NCBI GenBank assembly: GCA_900542495.1
Contig: UQNW01000012.1
Coordinates: 1 to 64,000 of the forward strand
Direction: 5' to 3'
Source: an uncultured Roseburia sp.
Lineage (GTDB): Bacteria > Bacillota > Clostridia > Lachnospirales > Lachnospiraceae
DNA: 64,000 nucleotides
The position numbers and the translations under genes are program-made. The notes below the pieces were generated by a model. That model saw only the letters and a program-made list of their open reading frames with translations, was not told where the DNA came from and made no database searches. Of this stretch, positions 15,704 through 23,391 are shown in pieces. Numbering within the stretch: position 1 is the first letter of the stretch; each line of letters begins with the position of its first letter.

Positions 15704-16918
15704 ATGAAAGTGGTAGTAGCAATTGATTCTTTTAAGGGAAGTATGACAAGTATGCAGGCGGGAAACGCCTGTAAAGAGGGGATTCTTGCGGCGGCGTGTG
15801 CGCACTGTGGCGGTGGGGCAGCAGCCGTGAAGGGCAGGAAAATTGCAGCAGATAATTTGAATGTTGTCGTAAAACCGCTCGCAGATGGAGGCGAGGGCAC
15901 AGTGGAAGCATTGGTAGAGGGGATGAACGGAACGTATGAGTATGTGACCGTGACAGGTCCGATGGGAAATCCGGTGAAAGCAAGATATGGCATTTTGCCG
16001 GATCAAACAGCGGTGATGGAAATGGCGGAGGCATCCGGAATTACACTGGTAGAAGAACCATTAAATCCGTGGAAAGCAGCATCCACAGGAGTCGGAGAAA
16101 TGATTTTGGATGCAGTTCAAAAAGGATGCCGCAAATTTATCATTGGAATTGGCGGCAGTGCGACGACAGAGGGCGGTATCGGAATGTTATCGGCACTGGG
16201 CTATGATTTCATGGATGAAAACGGAGACATATTGCCACCGGTTTTTGCCTCGCTGGAAAAAGTGGTGCAGATAGAAAATAATCGTGTGCCGGAAGTGCTA
16301 AAAGACTGCCATTTTCAGATCGCATGTGATGTGACAAATCCGCTTTGCGGAGTGGAGGGGTGTGTTTACGTTTTCGGAGCGCAAAAAGGTGTGAAGGAAG
16401 AAGAAAAAGAGGGCATGGACAGGGCGATGCAGTCCTATGCGGCATGTCTGGAAAAATTTACCGGCAAAAAGTTCAGTGAAATTCCGGGCACAGGCGCAGC
16501 CGGAGGGCTTGGGTTTGCGTTTCTGTGGGGACTTCCAAACGTGGAACTGAAACCGGGAATCGACATTGTTCTTGAGGCAGTCGGGCTGGCAAGTGAATTG
16601 CAGGATGCAGATATCGTGGTGACAGGGGAAGGCTGTCTTGATTTTCAGACGGCAATGGGAAAAGTTCCGGTCGGTGTCGCAAAGGCAGCAAAGCAATACG
16701 GCTGTAAAGTGATCGCTTTTGCCGGAAGTGTGACAGAAGAAGCTATAAAATGTAATGAAAAGGGAATCGATGCATTTTTCTCCATCCTGCCGGGAGTGTG
16801 TTCACTGGATGAAGCCATGAACACGGAAATTGCGCAGAAAAATATGCGGAATACGGCGGAGCAGGTGTTCCGGTTGGTTTTGGCTTGTGGGAAAGAAAAA
16901 TCTTTTTTACATCCATAA
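15704..16918 (+). CDS. Glycerate kinase (GlxK/GarK family)
   Basis: 404-aa glycerate 2-kinase-type enzyme phosphorylating D-glycerate with ATP in sugar-acid or serine breakdown. Recognisable parts: N-terminal VVAIDSFKGSMTS, VVKPLADGGEGT (about 65-76), IGIGGSATTEGGIGMLSALG (about 145-164), the middle GTGAAGGLGFAFLWG and C-terminal VTGEGCLDFQT. It is about 20 residues longer than usual because of an Ala/Gly/Lys-rich insertion at about 28-52 (CAHCGGGAAAVKGRK), where relatives have a short turn. ATG at 15704 follows GGAGGCATTTTAT. It stands alone behind an operator-like palindrome; no other glyoxylate genes are adjacent. Confidence 0.88.
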   Translation: MKVVVAIDSFKGSMTSMQAGNACKEGILAAACAHCGGGAAAVKGRKIAADNLNVVVKPLADGGEGTVEALVEGMNGTYEYVTVTGPMGNPVKARYGILPDQTAVMEMAEASGITLVEEPLNPWKAASTGVGEMILDAVQKGCRKFIIGIGGSATTEGGIGMLSALGYDFMDENGDILPPVFASLEKVVQIENNRVPEVLKDCHFQIACDVTNPLCGVEGCVYVFGAQKGVKEEEKEGMDRAMQSYAACLEKFTGKKFSEIPGTGAAGGLGFAFLWGLPNVELKPGIDIVLEAVGLASELQDADIVVTGEGCLDFQTAMGKVPVGVAKAAKQYGCKVIAFAGSVTEEAIKCNEKGIDAFFSILPGVCSLDEAMNTEIAQKNMRNTAEQVFRLVLACGKEKSFLHP

Positions 16919-17140
16919 ATTCCTTTGCTATAATCCACTCAAAGCATAATATTTTCCAGTATTTCTAAGGGTGCAGAGAGTTTTCAGATATAGAAATACT
17001 GATCTTGATAAGATTTTGTATCTTATTCTTAAATTCATGATAAGCAGTTCATCAGAAAATCTATGCTTTTATTCCAGACAATTTACAAAAGCAGGATTTT
17101 TCTAAGAACTCAAGAAAGTCCTGTCATAAAACAGGAGGAC
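16906..17140 (+). promoter_or_regulatory. Promoter and structured leader of the Rpn-like gene
   Basis: TTTACA (16906-16911), 17-base spacer, TATAAT (16929-16934) give a long leader of about 200 nt. It contains three hairpins: CAGTATTTCTA/TAGAAATACTG (16957-17001), ATAAGAT/ATCTTAT (17008-17026), and TCCTGT/ACAGGA just before the gene, the last one holding the AGGAGG ribosome site. Translation could be damped by this structure. Confidence 0.45.
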
Positions 17141-17144
17141 TATC

Positions 17145-18087
17145 ATGGCAGATATGAAAGCAATTATGCAGCAGCTCAGTATGCAGGAACAGTACGATGA
17201 GAATGCCAAGTGGCTGAATTCACAAAAACCGTTTTTGGCAAACATTCTTATCAGGAGCGTGGACGACTTTAAGGGGATGCAACCGGAAGAAGTTGCAAAG
17301 TTGATTGAGGGAGAACCATCAGTTGGAAGGACGCCGGTAGAGGAAGGGTTTACCAATGAAAGGCTGGAAGATGAAACGATGGCGATTTCCGGCATGAATA
17401 CAGAAACGAAAGTGCATAATGAAGGTGTTACTTATTTTGACGTTTTGTTTTATGTCAGAACCCAAAATGAACTGGCAAAGATTATTGTAAATATGGAGTT
17501 ACAAAAAGAAGAACCTGCGCTTTATGATGTGGAGATGAGGGGAATTTTTTATGCAGCAAGGGAAGTGTCTTCTCAGCTTGGCAGAGAATTTAAGAACCAG
17601 CATTATAATGATATGAAAAAGGTCTATTCTATTTGGATTTGTATGAACACAAGAGAAAATAGCCTGAATAAGATTGCGTTAAAAAATGAAAATGTGTTTG
17701 GACAGTCAAGGTGGAAAGACAAATATGATATGATTCATATTGTGACGATTCGGCTAAGCCAGGAAAATGGATGAAGACAGAGGGCATGAACTGCATCGTT
17801 TTCTTGGAGCAATCTTTGCACAGGAACTGTCATTTTCGGAGAAAGAAAAAATTTTAGTCAAAGAATTTGGAATAAAGTTAGAGGGAGACAGGAAAGAGAG
17901 GTTGACAAATATGTGTAATTTGGGTGAAGGGATTTGGGAACAAGGAATTGAGCAGGGAAAAATATCTGGTATTATAGAAACATGTATGAAGTTAAATATG
18001 TCAGAAAATGATATTATTGAAAAAATAAAGGAGATCATGCACATTTCTGGTGAAGAGGCAAAAAGGTACTATAAACAGGCTATGTAA
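17145..18087 (+). pseudogene. PD-(D/E)XK nuclease family transposase (Rpn/YhgA-like), frameshifted
   Basis: Two overlapping frames together make one PD-(D/E)XK nuclease-family transposase, a group that promotes recombination. Part 1 (17145-17774, 209 aa) carries the core YFDVLFYVRT ... KIIVNMELQK ... VYSIWICMNT; part 2 (17767-18087, 106 aa) continues with HELHRFLGAIFAQELSF and the MCNLGEGIWEQGIEQG tail. Family members read straight through, so one base is gained (or two lost) near 17765-17774. The ATG of part 2 overlaps the TGA of part 1, so re-initiation could still make both halves. The catalytic Asp and Glu-x-Gln are all in part 1. A terminator follows at 18114. Confidence 0.75.
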
Positions 18088-18113
18088 GAAAATAGAATAC
18101 AAACATAGGCAGA

Positions 18114-18157
18114 ACTACTTTGTGAGGTCATTTCAGATTTCACGGAGTAGTTTTTTT
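18114..18157 (+). terminator. Terminator after Rpn-like gene
   Basis: ACTACTTTGTGA and TCACGGAGTAGT arms (two G.U pairs) with TTTTTTT directly after. Confidence 0.85.
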
Positions 18158-18283
18158 GTGAAATAATTCCAAAATCCTTCATCCAAATCCAACCCTTCAA
18201 TCGTTATAATAATCAGGAGACGTCCTACAAGAAAAATAATTACAGTTTCACAGAACAGGTGGACTGTAAAGGAGAATATCTTA

Positions 18284-18814
18284 ATGCGCGAAGAGATACT
18301 GATAAAAAAATTGCAAAATGGGGATGCGTCTGCATTGGACGAACTGATCTCCATGTATTACCAGGAGATCCTGCGGTACTGCATCTGGCATGCGCCGGAT
18401 CGCACACAGGCGGAAGATGCGGCACAGGAAACTTTTTTGAAGGCTGTGAAATATCTTGGAAATTTCGGATTTTCCGGTAAATTCAGAGCCTTTTTATATA
18501 AAATTGCAGCAAACACCTGTATTGATATGCAGAAAAATAAATGGAACCAGCATACCGCGTTGGAAGACTTACAGGAAGAACCGTCCTATGTGGAAAAAGA
18601 TTTTAAAAACGTGGAGGAAGAGCTTGTAATCTGTAGTCTGGTAAAAAATCTGGAGCTAAAAGATCAGGAAATCGTGCTGTTGCGTTTCGGACAGAATCTG
18701 AAATTGCGTGAGATCGCAGAAATTGTTGGTCTGCCAATGCGTACAGTGCAGTCCAGATTGAAGGTAAGTTTAAAGGTGATCGAGAAGGAAATGAAAGGAG
18801 GAAATTTAAGATGA
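18284..18814 (+). CDS. ECF-type RNA polymerase sigma factor
   Basis: 176-aa extracytoplasmic-function sigma factor. Region 2 (about 10-75; EILRYCIWHAPDRTQAEDAAQETFLKA) reads the -10 and region 4 (about 115-172; LLRFGQNLKLREIAEIVGLPMRTVQSRLK) reads the -35. It would direct polymerase to a stress or envelope regulon, probably including this operon. The ATG follows AAAGGAG. A TATAAT at about 18204 lies upstream. It overlaps the next gene by ATGA, and that membrane protein sits where an anti-sigma factor usually does. The four genes 18284-21734 are one transcription unit. Confidence 0.9.
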   Translation: MREEILIKKLQNGDASALDELISMYYQEILRYCIWHAPDRTQAEDAAQETFLKAVKYLGNFGFSGKFRAFLYKIAANTCIDMQKNKWNQHTALEDLQEEPSYVEKDFKNVEEELVICSLVKNLELKDQEIVLLRFGQNLKLREIAEIVGLPMRTVQSRLKVSLKVIEKEMKGGNLR

Positions 18815-19581
18815 GCCGGAAAATGGAAGAAAAATTAAGCAGGGCATTTGAAACATATGATGTATGCAAATTGAACAATGTTGAGCATATGCAGGCGGTC
18901 GAAGAACCTGTGATACAACTTGCAAAAGCCCAGTTTCAGAAATCCTATCGAAACAAAAATAAATTCCGTGATTTGTTATTATGTCAACTAAAATTTTGCG
19001 GAATCAAAATGTGGACATTTGAGCTGTTAATTGCAATTATAACAAGCTTGATACTGAGAAATCTTTTGTCAGATCCGTATTTTATGACAACCAGAAAATT
19101 AGTGTTTTTTGTTGTCTGTTTTGCTATCGCAGTGCCGATGATGCCATTGCCGTTTTTGTATCGGTCGATACGATATCAGATGTTTGAGATGGAGAGTGTA
19201 TCGGTCTTTTCCATAAAAACAGTTTTGTTTTCCAAATTTTTGCTGTTTTTCGGTGGCGAGGTGCTGCTTGTCGCATCCGTTTTGTTGGTTTTATGGAACA
19301 CAACATCCATTACATTTGCAGAGTTGGCAGGTTGTATTCTGATTCCGTTTTTACTTGCCAACGATGGTTACCTGTTGTTGTTGAAAAAAATAAAATCAGA
19401 AAAGCTGTGTCAGAGTTTTCTGGGATTTGGAATTGTATTAATCGCAATCATAGTAATAAGTTTTCGTTCAACAGAACAGATGTTATGGATGCGGATGACA
19501 CCGGCAACCGTTTTGTCCATTCTGGGGCTTGTGCTGTACGGAGTGTATCAGAGTATGACGCTTTTTAAAAAATATGAATGA
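18811..19581 (+). CDS. Membrane protein co-transcribed with sigma factor (possible anti-sigma)
   Basis: 256-aa protein with a soluble N-terminal part of about 65 residues and six hydrophobic segments (about 67-88, 95-117, 132-155, 158-175, 198-213, 225-245). There is no zinc anti-sigma HxxxCxxC motif; Cys20 and Cys50 are isolated. It starts in an ATGA overlap with the sigma gene after GGAGGAAATTTAAG, so coupling is tight. By position it may hold the sigma factor or form part of the ABC exporter; the sequence itself shows neither. It is followed 33 bases later by the ABC ATPase. Confidence 0.65.
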   Translation: MSRKMEEKLSRAFETYDVCKLNNVEHMQAVEEPVIQLAKAQFQKSYRNKNKFRDLLLCQLKFCGIKMWTFELLIAIITSLILRNLLSDPYFMTTRKLVFFVVCFAIAVPMMPLPFLYRSIRYQMFEMESVSVFSIKTVLFSKFLLFFGGEVLLVASVLLVLWNTTSITFAELAGCILIPFLLANDGYLLLLKKIKSEKLCQSFLGFGIVLIAIIVISFRSTEQMLWMRMTPATVLSILGLVLYGVYQSMTLFKKYE

Positions 19582-19614
19582 ACTTTACGCGAATCGAAAG
19601 GAGGAATGAACCTC

Positions 19615-20496
19615 ATGAAATTAGAAGTAGAAAACATTACAAAAAAATACAAAGATAAAACCGCAGTAGATAATGTCTCCATCACATTCACCCACGGAGT
19701 CTGGGGATTACTTGGGGCGAACGGCGCAGGAAAAACGACACTCATGCGCATGATCGCAGGGATCATGGAGCCGACCGAAGGAAAAATCCTGTATGACGGA
19801 GTGCCAATCGAGACGTTGCAGGGAGAGTACCGTCGGATTTTCGGCTATCTGCCACAGGAGTTTGGCTTTTACCCGGAATTCAACGTGCAGGATTATCTGG
19901 AATATATGGCGGCGTTAAAAGGCATGCCAAAAAGGGAGGCAAAAAGAAAGATCGATGAGTTGTTAGAACAGGTAAGTCTATCGGAAGTGCGTAAAAAGAA
20001 GATCGTGAAGCTGTCCGGCGGCATGAAACGGAGAGTTGGGATCGCACAGGCACTTTTGAACGATCCGGAAGTATTGATCTTAGATGAGCCGACCAGCGGA
20101 CTGGACCCGGGAGAGCGTGTGCGTTTCCGTAATCTGCTTTCGGAGTTCGCGAAAGACAGGATTGTTGTCATCTCCACGCATATCGTGTCGGACGTGGAAT
20201 ATATCGCAAACCAGAACGCGATCATGAAAGATGGAAAAATCATCGAAAACGATACGACCGAGCAGTTAGTGCGACTGGTAGATGGAAAAATCTGGGAGTG
20301 CAAAATTCCATCTTCTGATTTGGTGAAATGGGAGCGTGCATTAAAACTGATCAATTTAAGAAATGAGGAAGATGGAACCACATCGATCCGTTATCTGTCT
20401 GACCAGGCAGAGACGCCGGATTCGGTTTCGGCAGTGCCACGGCTTGAGGACTTATACCTCTGGCTGTTTCCACAGGAAGGAGAGGCGCGCTTATGA
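19615..20496 (+). CDS. ABC transporter ATP-binding protein
   Basis: 293-aa ATPase of the exporter type (antibiotic/peptide or Cu-ABC style). Walker A GANGAGKTTLM, Q-loop GYLPQEFGFYPEF, signature LSGGMKRRVGIAQAL, Walker B VLILDEPTSGLD, and the H-loop His in VISTHIVSD. The C-terminal 80 residues are a non-catalytic extension. I took the ATG at 19615 because AAAGGAGG lies 10 bases before it; the ATG at 19606 is too close. It pairs with the permease that overlaps by ATGA and belongs to the sigma-factor operon. Cargo unknown. Confidence 0.9.
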   Translation: MKLEVENITKKYKDKTAVDNVSITFTHGVWGLLGANGAGKTTLMRMIAGIMEPTEGKILYDGVPIETLQGEYRRIFGYLPQEFGFYPEFNVQDYLEYMAALKGMPKREAKRKIDELLEQVSLSEVRKKKIVKLSGGMKRRVGIAQALLNDPEVLILDEPTSGLDPGERVRFRNLLSEFAKDRIVVISTHIVSDVEYIANQNAIMKDGKIIENDTTEQLVRLVDGKIWECKIPSSDLVKWERALKLINLRNEEDGTTSIRYLSDQAETPDSVSAVPRLEDLYLWLFPQEGEARL

Positions 20497-21734
20497 GATT
20501 ACTGGCACTTGAGATAAAAAGAGTTTTAAAAACAAAACGGACATGGATTCTGATTGTGGCTTCCGTATTGCTGGCTGTGTTTATGGCATACATCCCAATC
20601 ACATTTGTGACTGTGCAAAAGACGGACGAATCTGGAAATTACGTGGAAATCACTGGAAAGGATGCAATCAACTATTATAAAAGTAATATGGTGCAGGGAG
20701 TTGTGAAACCGGAAATACTGAGAGATGCGGTGCGCAGATATCAGGAAGTATATAAAACATATGATTCTGTCTATGGGGACAATATTCCGAGTGAAGTATA
20801 CTATGAAAAATTGAGCGCTTATCAGCCATATATCCGGGGAATCAAGGAGGCGCTGGCAGACCGGAACAATGGAATGTCACCGGTGATCGCGGACATTTCG
20901 ATTGATAAAGTTGGGGAATACTATGACTTATTAGAGAGCAGACTGGCATCGGTTATCGATATGGAGCAAACCGGTCATCCGGCTGCAAAAGAGGTTGCAC
21001 TCTCCAAATTTGCAAAAGTACAGCGGCCATACGAGTATTACTATGGCGCTCCGAGCGATTCCATGGAATATGAGACGATTTTCATTTTCCTGATCACAAT
21101 CCTGTGTGCGGTGATCGTGGCACCGATTTTTTCAACCGAGTATCAGACAGGAGCGGATGATATTATCCGCTGTACGAAAAACGGAAAGAGGAAGCTTGCA
21201 ATCATAAAAGTTGCTTCGGCGTGTCTTATCGCAGGGATGCTCTATCTGTTGTGCGGCATCACATGGATTGTCGTGACAAATAGTCTCTTTGGATGGGAGG
21301 GAACGAAAACCTCTATCCAGCTGAGCTTTTCTGTGACGACACTGCTTCCTTACAATGTTGGTCAGTTACAGTGGGCAAATCTGCTGGGAGGATTTTTATT
21401 ATTCTTGTCATCAATCTGTTTTACCTTACTGCTGTCTTCCCTTGCAAAAAGCAATGTATCGGCTCTGGCACTGGCGTTACTTTTTGTTCTGCTGCCGTTT
21501 CTCGTGTATACCGTGATGCCTGGACAACTCGGCGACTGGCTGCAGGCACTGCTTCCGGGTGCAGGAATCGGACTTGGCAATTCCCTGCTGTATGCAATGA
21601 CCAATTTTGACTTCCTGCATCTTGGAAGCGCGTCCTTCTGGAATACGGATGTGATGCTTATGCTGGCGTTGGTGAAGATACCGTTATTTATTATGTTTAC
21701 GATCGTGGTATACGACCGGAAGAGAATCCGGTAA
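20493..21734 (+). CDS. ABC transporter permease
   Basis: 413-aa ABC-2-like membrane subunit. The first membrane segment (about 17-38) is followed by an extracellular loop of about 150 residues, then five more segments (about 190-212, 235-262, 290-312, 318-345, 375-395), as in ABC transporters that move peptides, lipids or lantibiotics. ATGA overlap with the ATPase shows coupling. It ends the sigma-factor operon. The large external domain could bind cargo or a signal. Confidence 0.82.
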   Translation: MRLLALEIKRVLKTKRTWILIVASVLLAVFMAYIPITFVTVQKTDESGNYVEITGKDAINYYKSNMVQGVVKPEILRDAVRRYQEVYKTYDSVYGDNIPSEVYYEKLSAYQPYIRGIKEALADRNNGMSPVIADISIDKVGEYYDLLESRLASVIDMEQTGHPAAKEVALSKFAKVQRPYEYYYGAPSDSMEYETIFIFLITILCAVIVAPIFSTEYQTGADDIIRCTKNGKRKLAIIKVASACLIAGMLYLLCGITWIVVTNSLFGWEGTKTSIQLSFSVTTLLPYNVGQLQWANLLGGFLLFLSSICFTLLLSSLAKSNVSALALALLFVLLPFLVYTVMPGQLGDWLQALLPGAGIGLGNSLLYAMTNFDFLHLGSASFWNTDVMLMLALVKIPLFIMFTIVVYDRKRIR

Positions 21735-21880
21735 AAACAAAAGCTGGAAAAATGTCACGAATAATGTTACAAAAATACATATAAAATCATAGAAAAATAT
21801 TACAAATATGTGGCAAAAACGAAGGAAAAATGTTAATATGAATATAAGAAAAGGGAATCCTAACATTTGGAGGGCGTGAC

Positions 21881-23236
21881 ATGCTAAAAAGAAAAGTATA
21901 TCAGGAACTTTTAAAATGGAAAGAAAATACAGAAGGGAAAGCGCTGTGCATTATAGGCGCGAGACAGATTGGCAAGACAACTCTGATCAGGGAATTTGGA
22001 AAAAATGAGTATGAACATTTTGCAGAAATAAATTTTGTGACAGATGAAAAAGCAGTAGATATTTTTAACGATAAACTGACGGCAGAGGCAATTATTACGA
22101 ATCTGACCGCATATCTTCAGACACCACTGGAACCGGGAAAGACACTGATTCTGTTTGATGAAGTACAGGAGTGTCCGGCGGTACGTTCAGCAATCAAATT
22201 TCTTGTGGAGGATGGCAGGTTTGACTATATAGAATCGGGTTCTCTGCTTGGAGTGAGGTATAAGGAAGTGAGATCATATCCGGTTGGCTTCGAGCAGATT
22301 TTACCAATGTATCCGCTTGATTTTGAGGAATATTTATGGGCAAATGGAGTACAGGATAAGACCTTGCAGTATTTGAAAACCTGCTATGACAGGAAAGAAA
22401 AAGTTTCTGACTCCGTGCATGAAACGCTTTGCAAATTATTTTACAGTTATCTTGTTGTCGGGGGCATGCCGGAAACAGTTCAGATTTATATTGACACGCA
22501 CGATATTGCAAAAGTTGTGCAAAATCAGAGAAACATTCTCGATTTGTATCGGTTGGATATTGCAAAATATGCAGAGAAAAGTGACAAACCGAAAATTAAG
22601 GCAATTTTTGACAGCATTCCAGCGCAGTTGAATGAGAAAAACCGCAGATTTAAATTAAACAGTATCAATGCGTCTGCCAGACATATCCGGTATGAGGACA
22701 GTTTTAACTGGCTTGCAGATGCGGGAGTTACATTGCCGTGCTATAACGTGACAGAGCCGCAGGCTCCATTACAGATAAGTGAGAAACGAAATCTGTTTAA
22801 ACTATATATGAATGATGTGGGACTGCTTTGTGCATCGTGCATGGAAAATATTCAGTTTGACCTTTTACTTGGAAATGTTGAAATCAATATGGGAAGTATT
22901 TTGGAAAATGCTTTTGCACAAAATCTGAAATCAAACGGATTTGAGCTTTATTATTATGATTCCAAGAAAATTGGAGAACTGGATTTTGTTTTACAGAAGG
23001 GACTGCATACGGAGCTTGTGGAGATAAAGTCTGGAAATAATTATAAAAAGCATCTGGCAATGGATCATGCAATGAAGGTGGAACAGTGGGAGTTCGAGCA
23101 AAGTATTGTTTTCTCAAAATCAAATATTGAAAAAGAGGCAGATGTTTTGTGTCTGCCGTGGTATATGATCCTTTTCTTCATGCAGGAAAAAGAGCCGGAA
23201 AAACTGATTTATGAGATTGATCTGAGCGGACTGTAA
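21881..23236 (+). CDS. DUF4143 AAA ATPase (full-length)
   Basis: 451-aa ATPase: AAA_14 domain with Walker A GARQIGKTTLI (Lys32), Walker B LILFDEVQECP, the sensor-like ESGSLLG, then DUF4143 and a C-terminal PD-(D/E)XK-like fold with GELDFVLQKG and VEIKSGNN. The family is widespread in gut anaerobes; its function is not established. ATG at 21881 with GGAGGG upstream. It is intact, unlike the truncated relative at 1081. It stands alone; the gap 21735-21880 is AT-rich, with two AATRTTACAAA-like repeats. It converges on the GH3 gene, sharing the terminator at 23347. Confidence 0.82.
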   Translation: MLKRKVYQELLKWKENTEGKALCIIGARQIGKTTLIREFGKNEYEHFAEINFVTDEKAVDIFNDKLTAEAIITNLTAYLQTPLEPGKTLILFDEVQECPAVRSAIKFLVEDGRFDYIESGSLLGVRYKEVRSYPVGFEQILPMYPLDFEEYLWANGVQDKTLQYLKTCYDRKEKVSDSVHETLCKLFYSYLVVGGMPETVQIYIDTHDIAKVVQNQRNILDLYRLDIAKYAEKSDKPKIKAIFDSIPAQLNEKNRRFKLNSINASARHIRYEDSFNWLADAGVTLPCYNVTEPQAPLQISEKRNLFKLYMNDVGLLCASCMENIQFDLLLGNVEINMGSILENAFAQNLKSNGFELYYYDSKKIGELDFVLQKGLHTELVEIKSGNNYKKHLAMDHAMKVEQWEFEQSIVFSKSNIEKEADVLCLPWYMILFFMQEKEPEKLIYEIDLSGL

Positions 23237-23346
23237 TAAGTGATAGGAAATGAAAAAACGATAGAATCTGCAAAAGAGGCGGATGCAAGAAAAGAGAACT
23301 ATGTGTATTATGTGAGATAAACATTGTGAGCAAATATACAGAAAAT

Positions 23347-23380
23347 AAAACCGGGTCTGTCGCAGGACAGTCCCGGTTTT
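23347..23380. terminator. Bidirectional terminator
   Basis: Long near-perfect stem AAAACCGGG-T-CTGTC, loop GCAG, GACAG-T-CCCGGTTTT, with A/T runs on both sides. It ends the convergent DUF4143 ATPase and the GH3 gene. Confidence 0.9.
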
Positions 23381-23391
23381 CCTAAAAAGAA

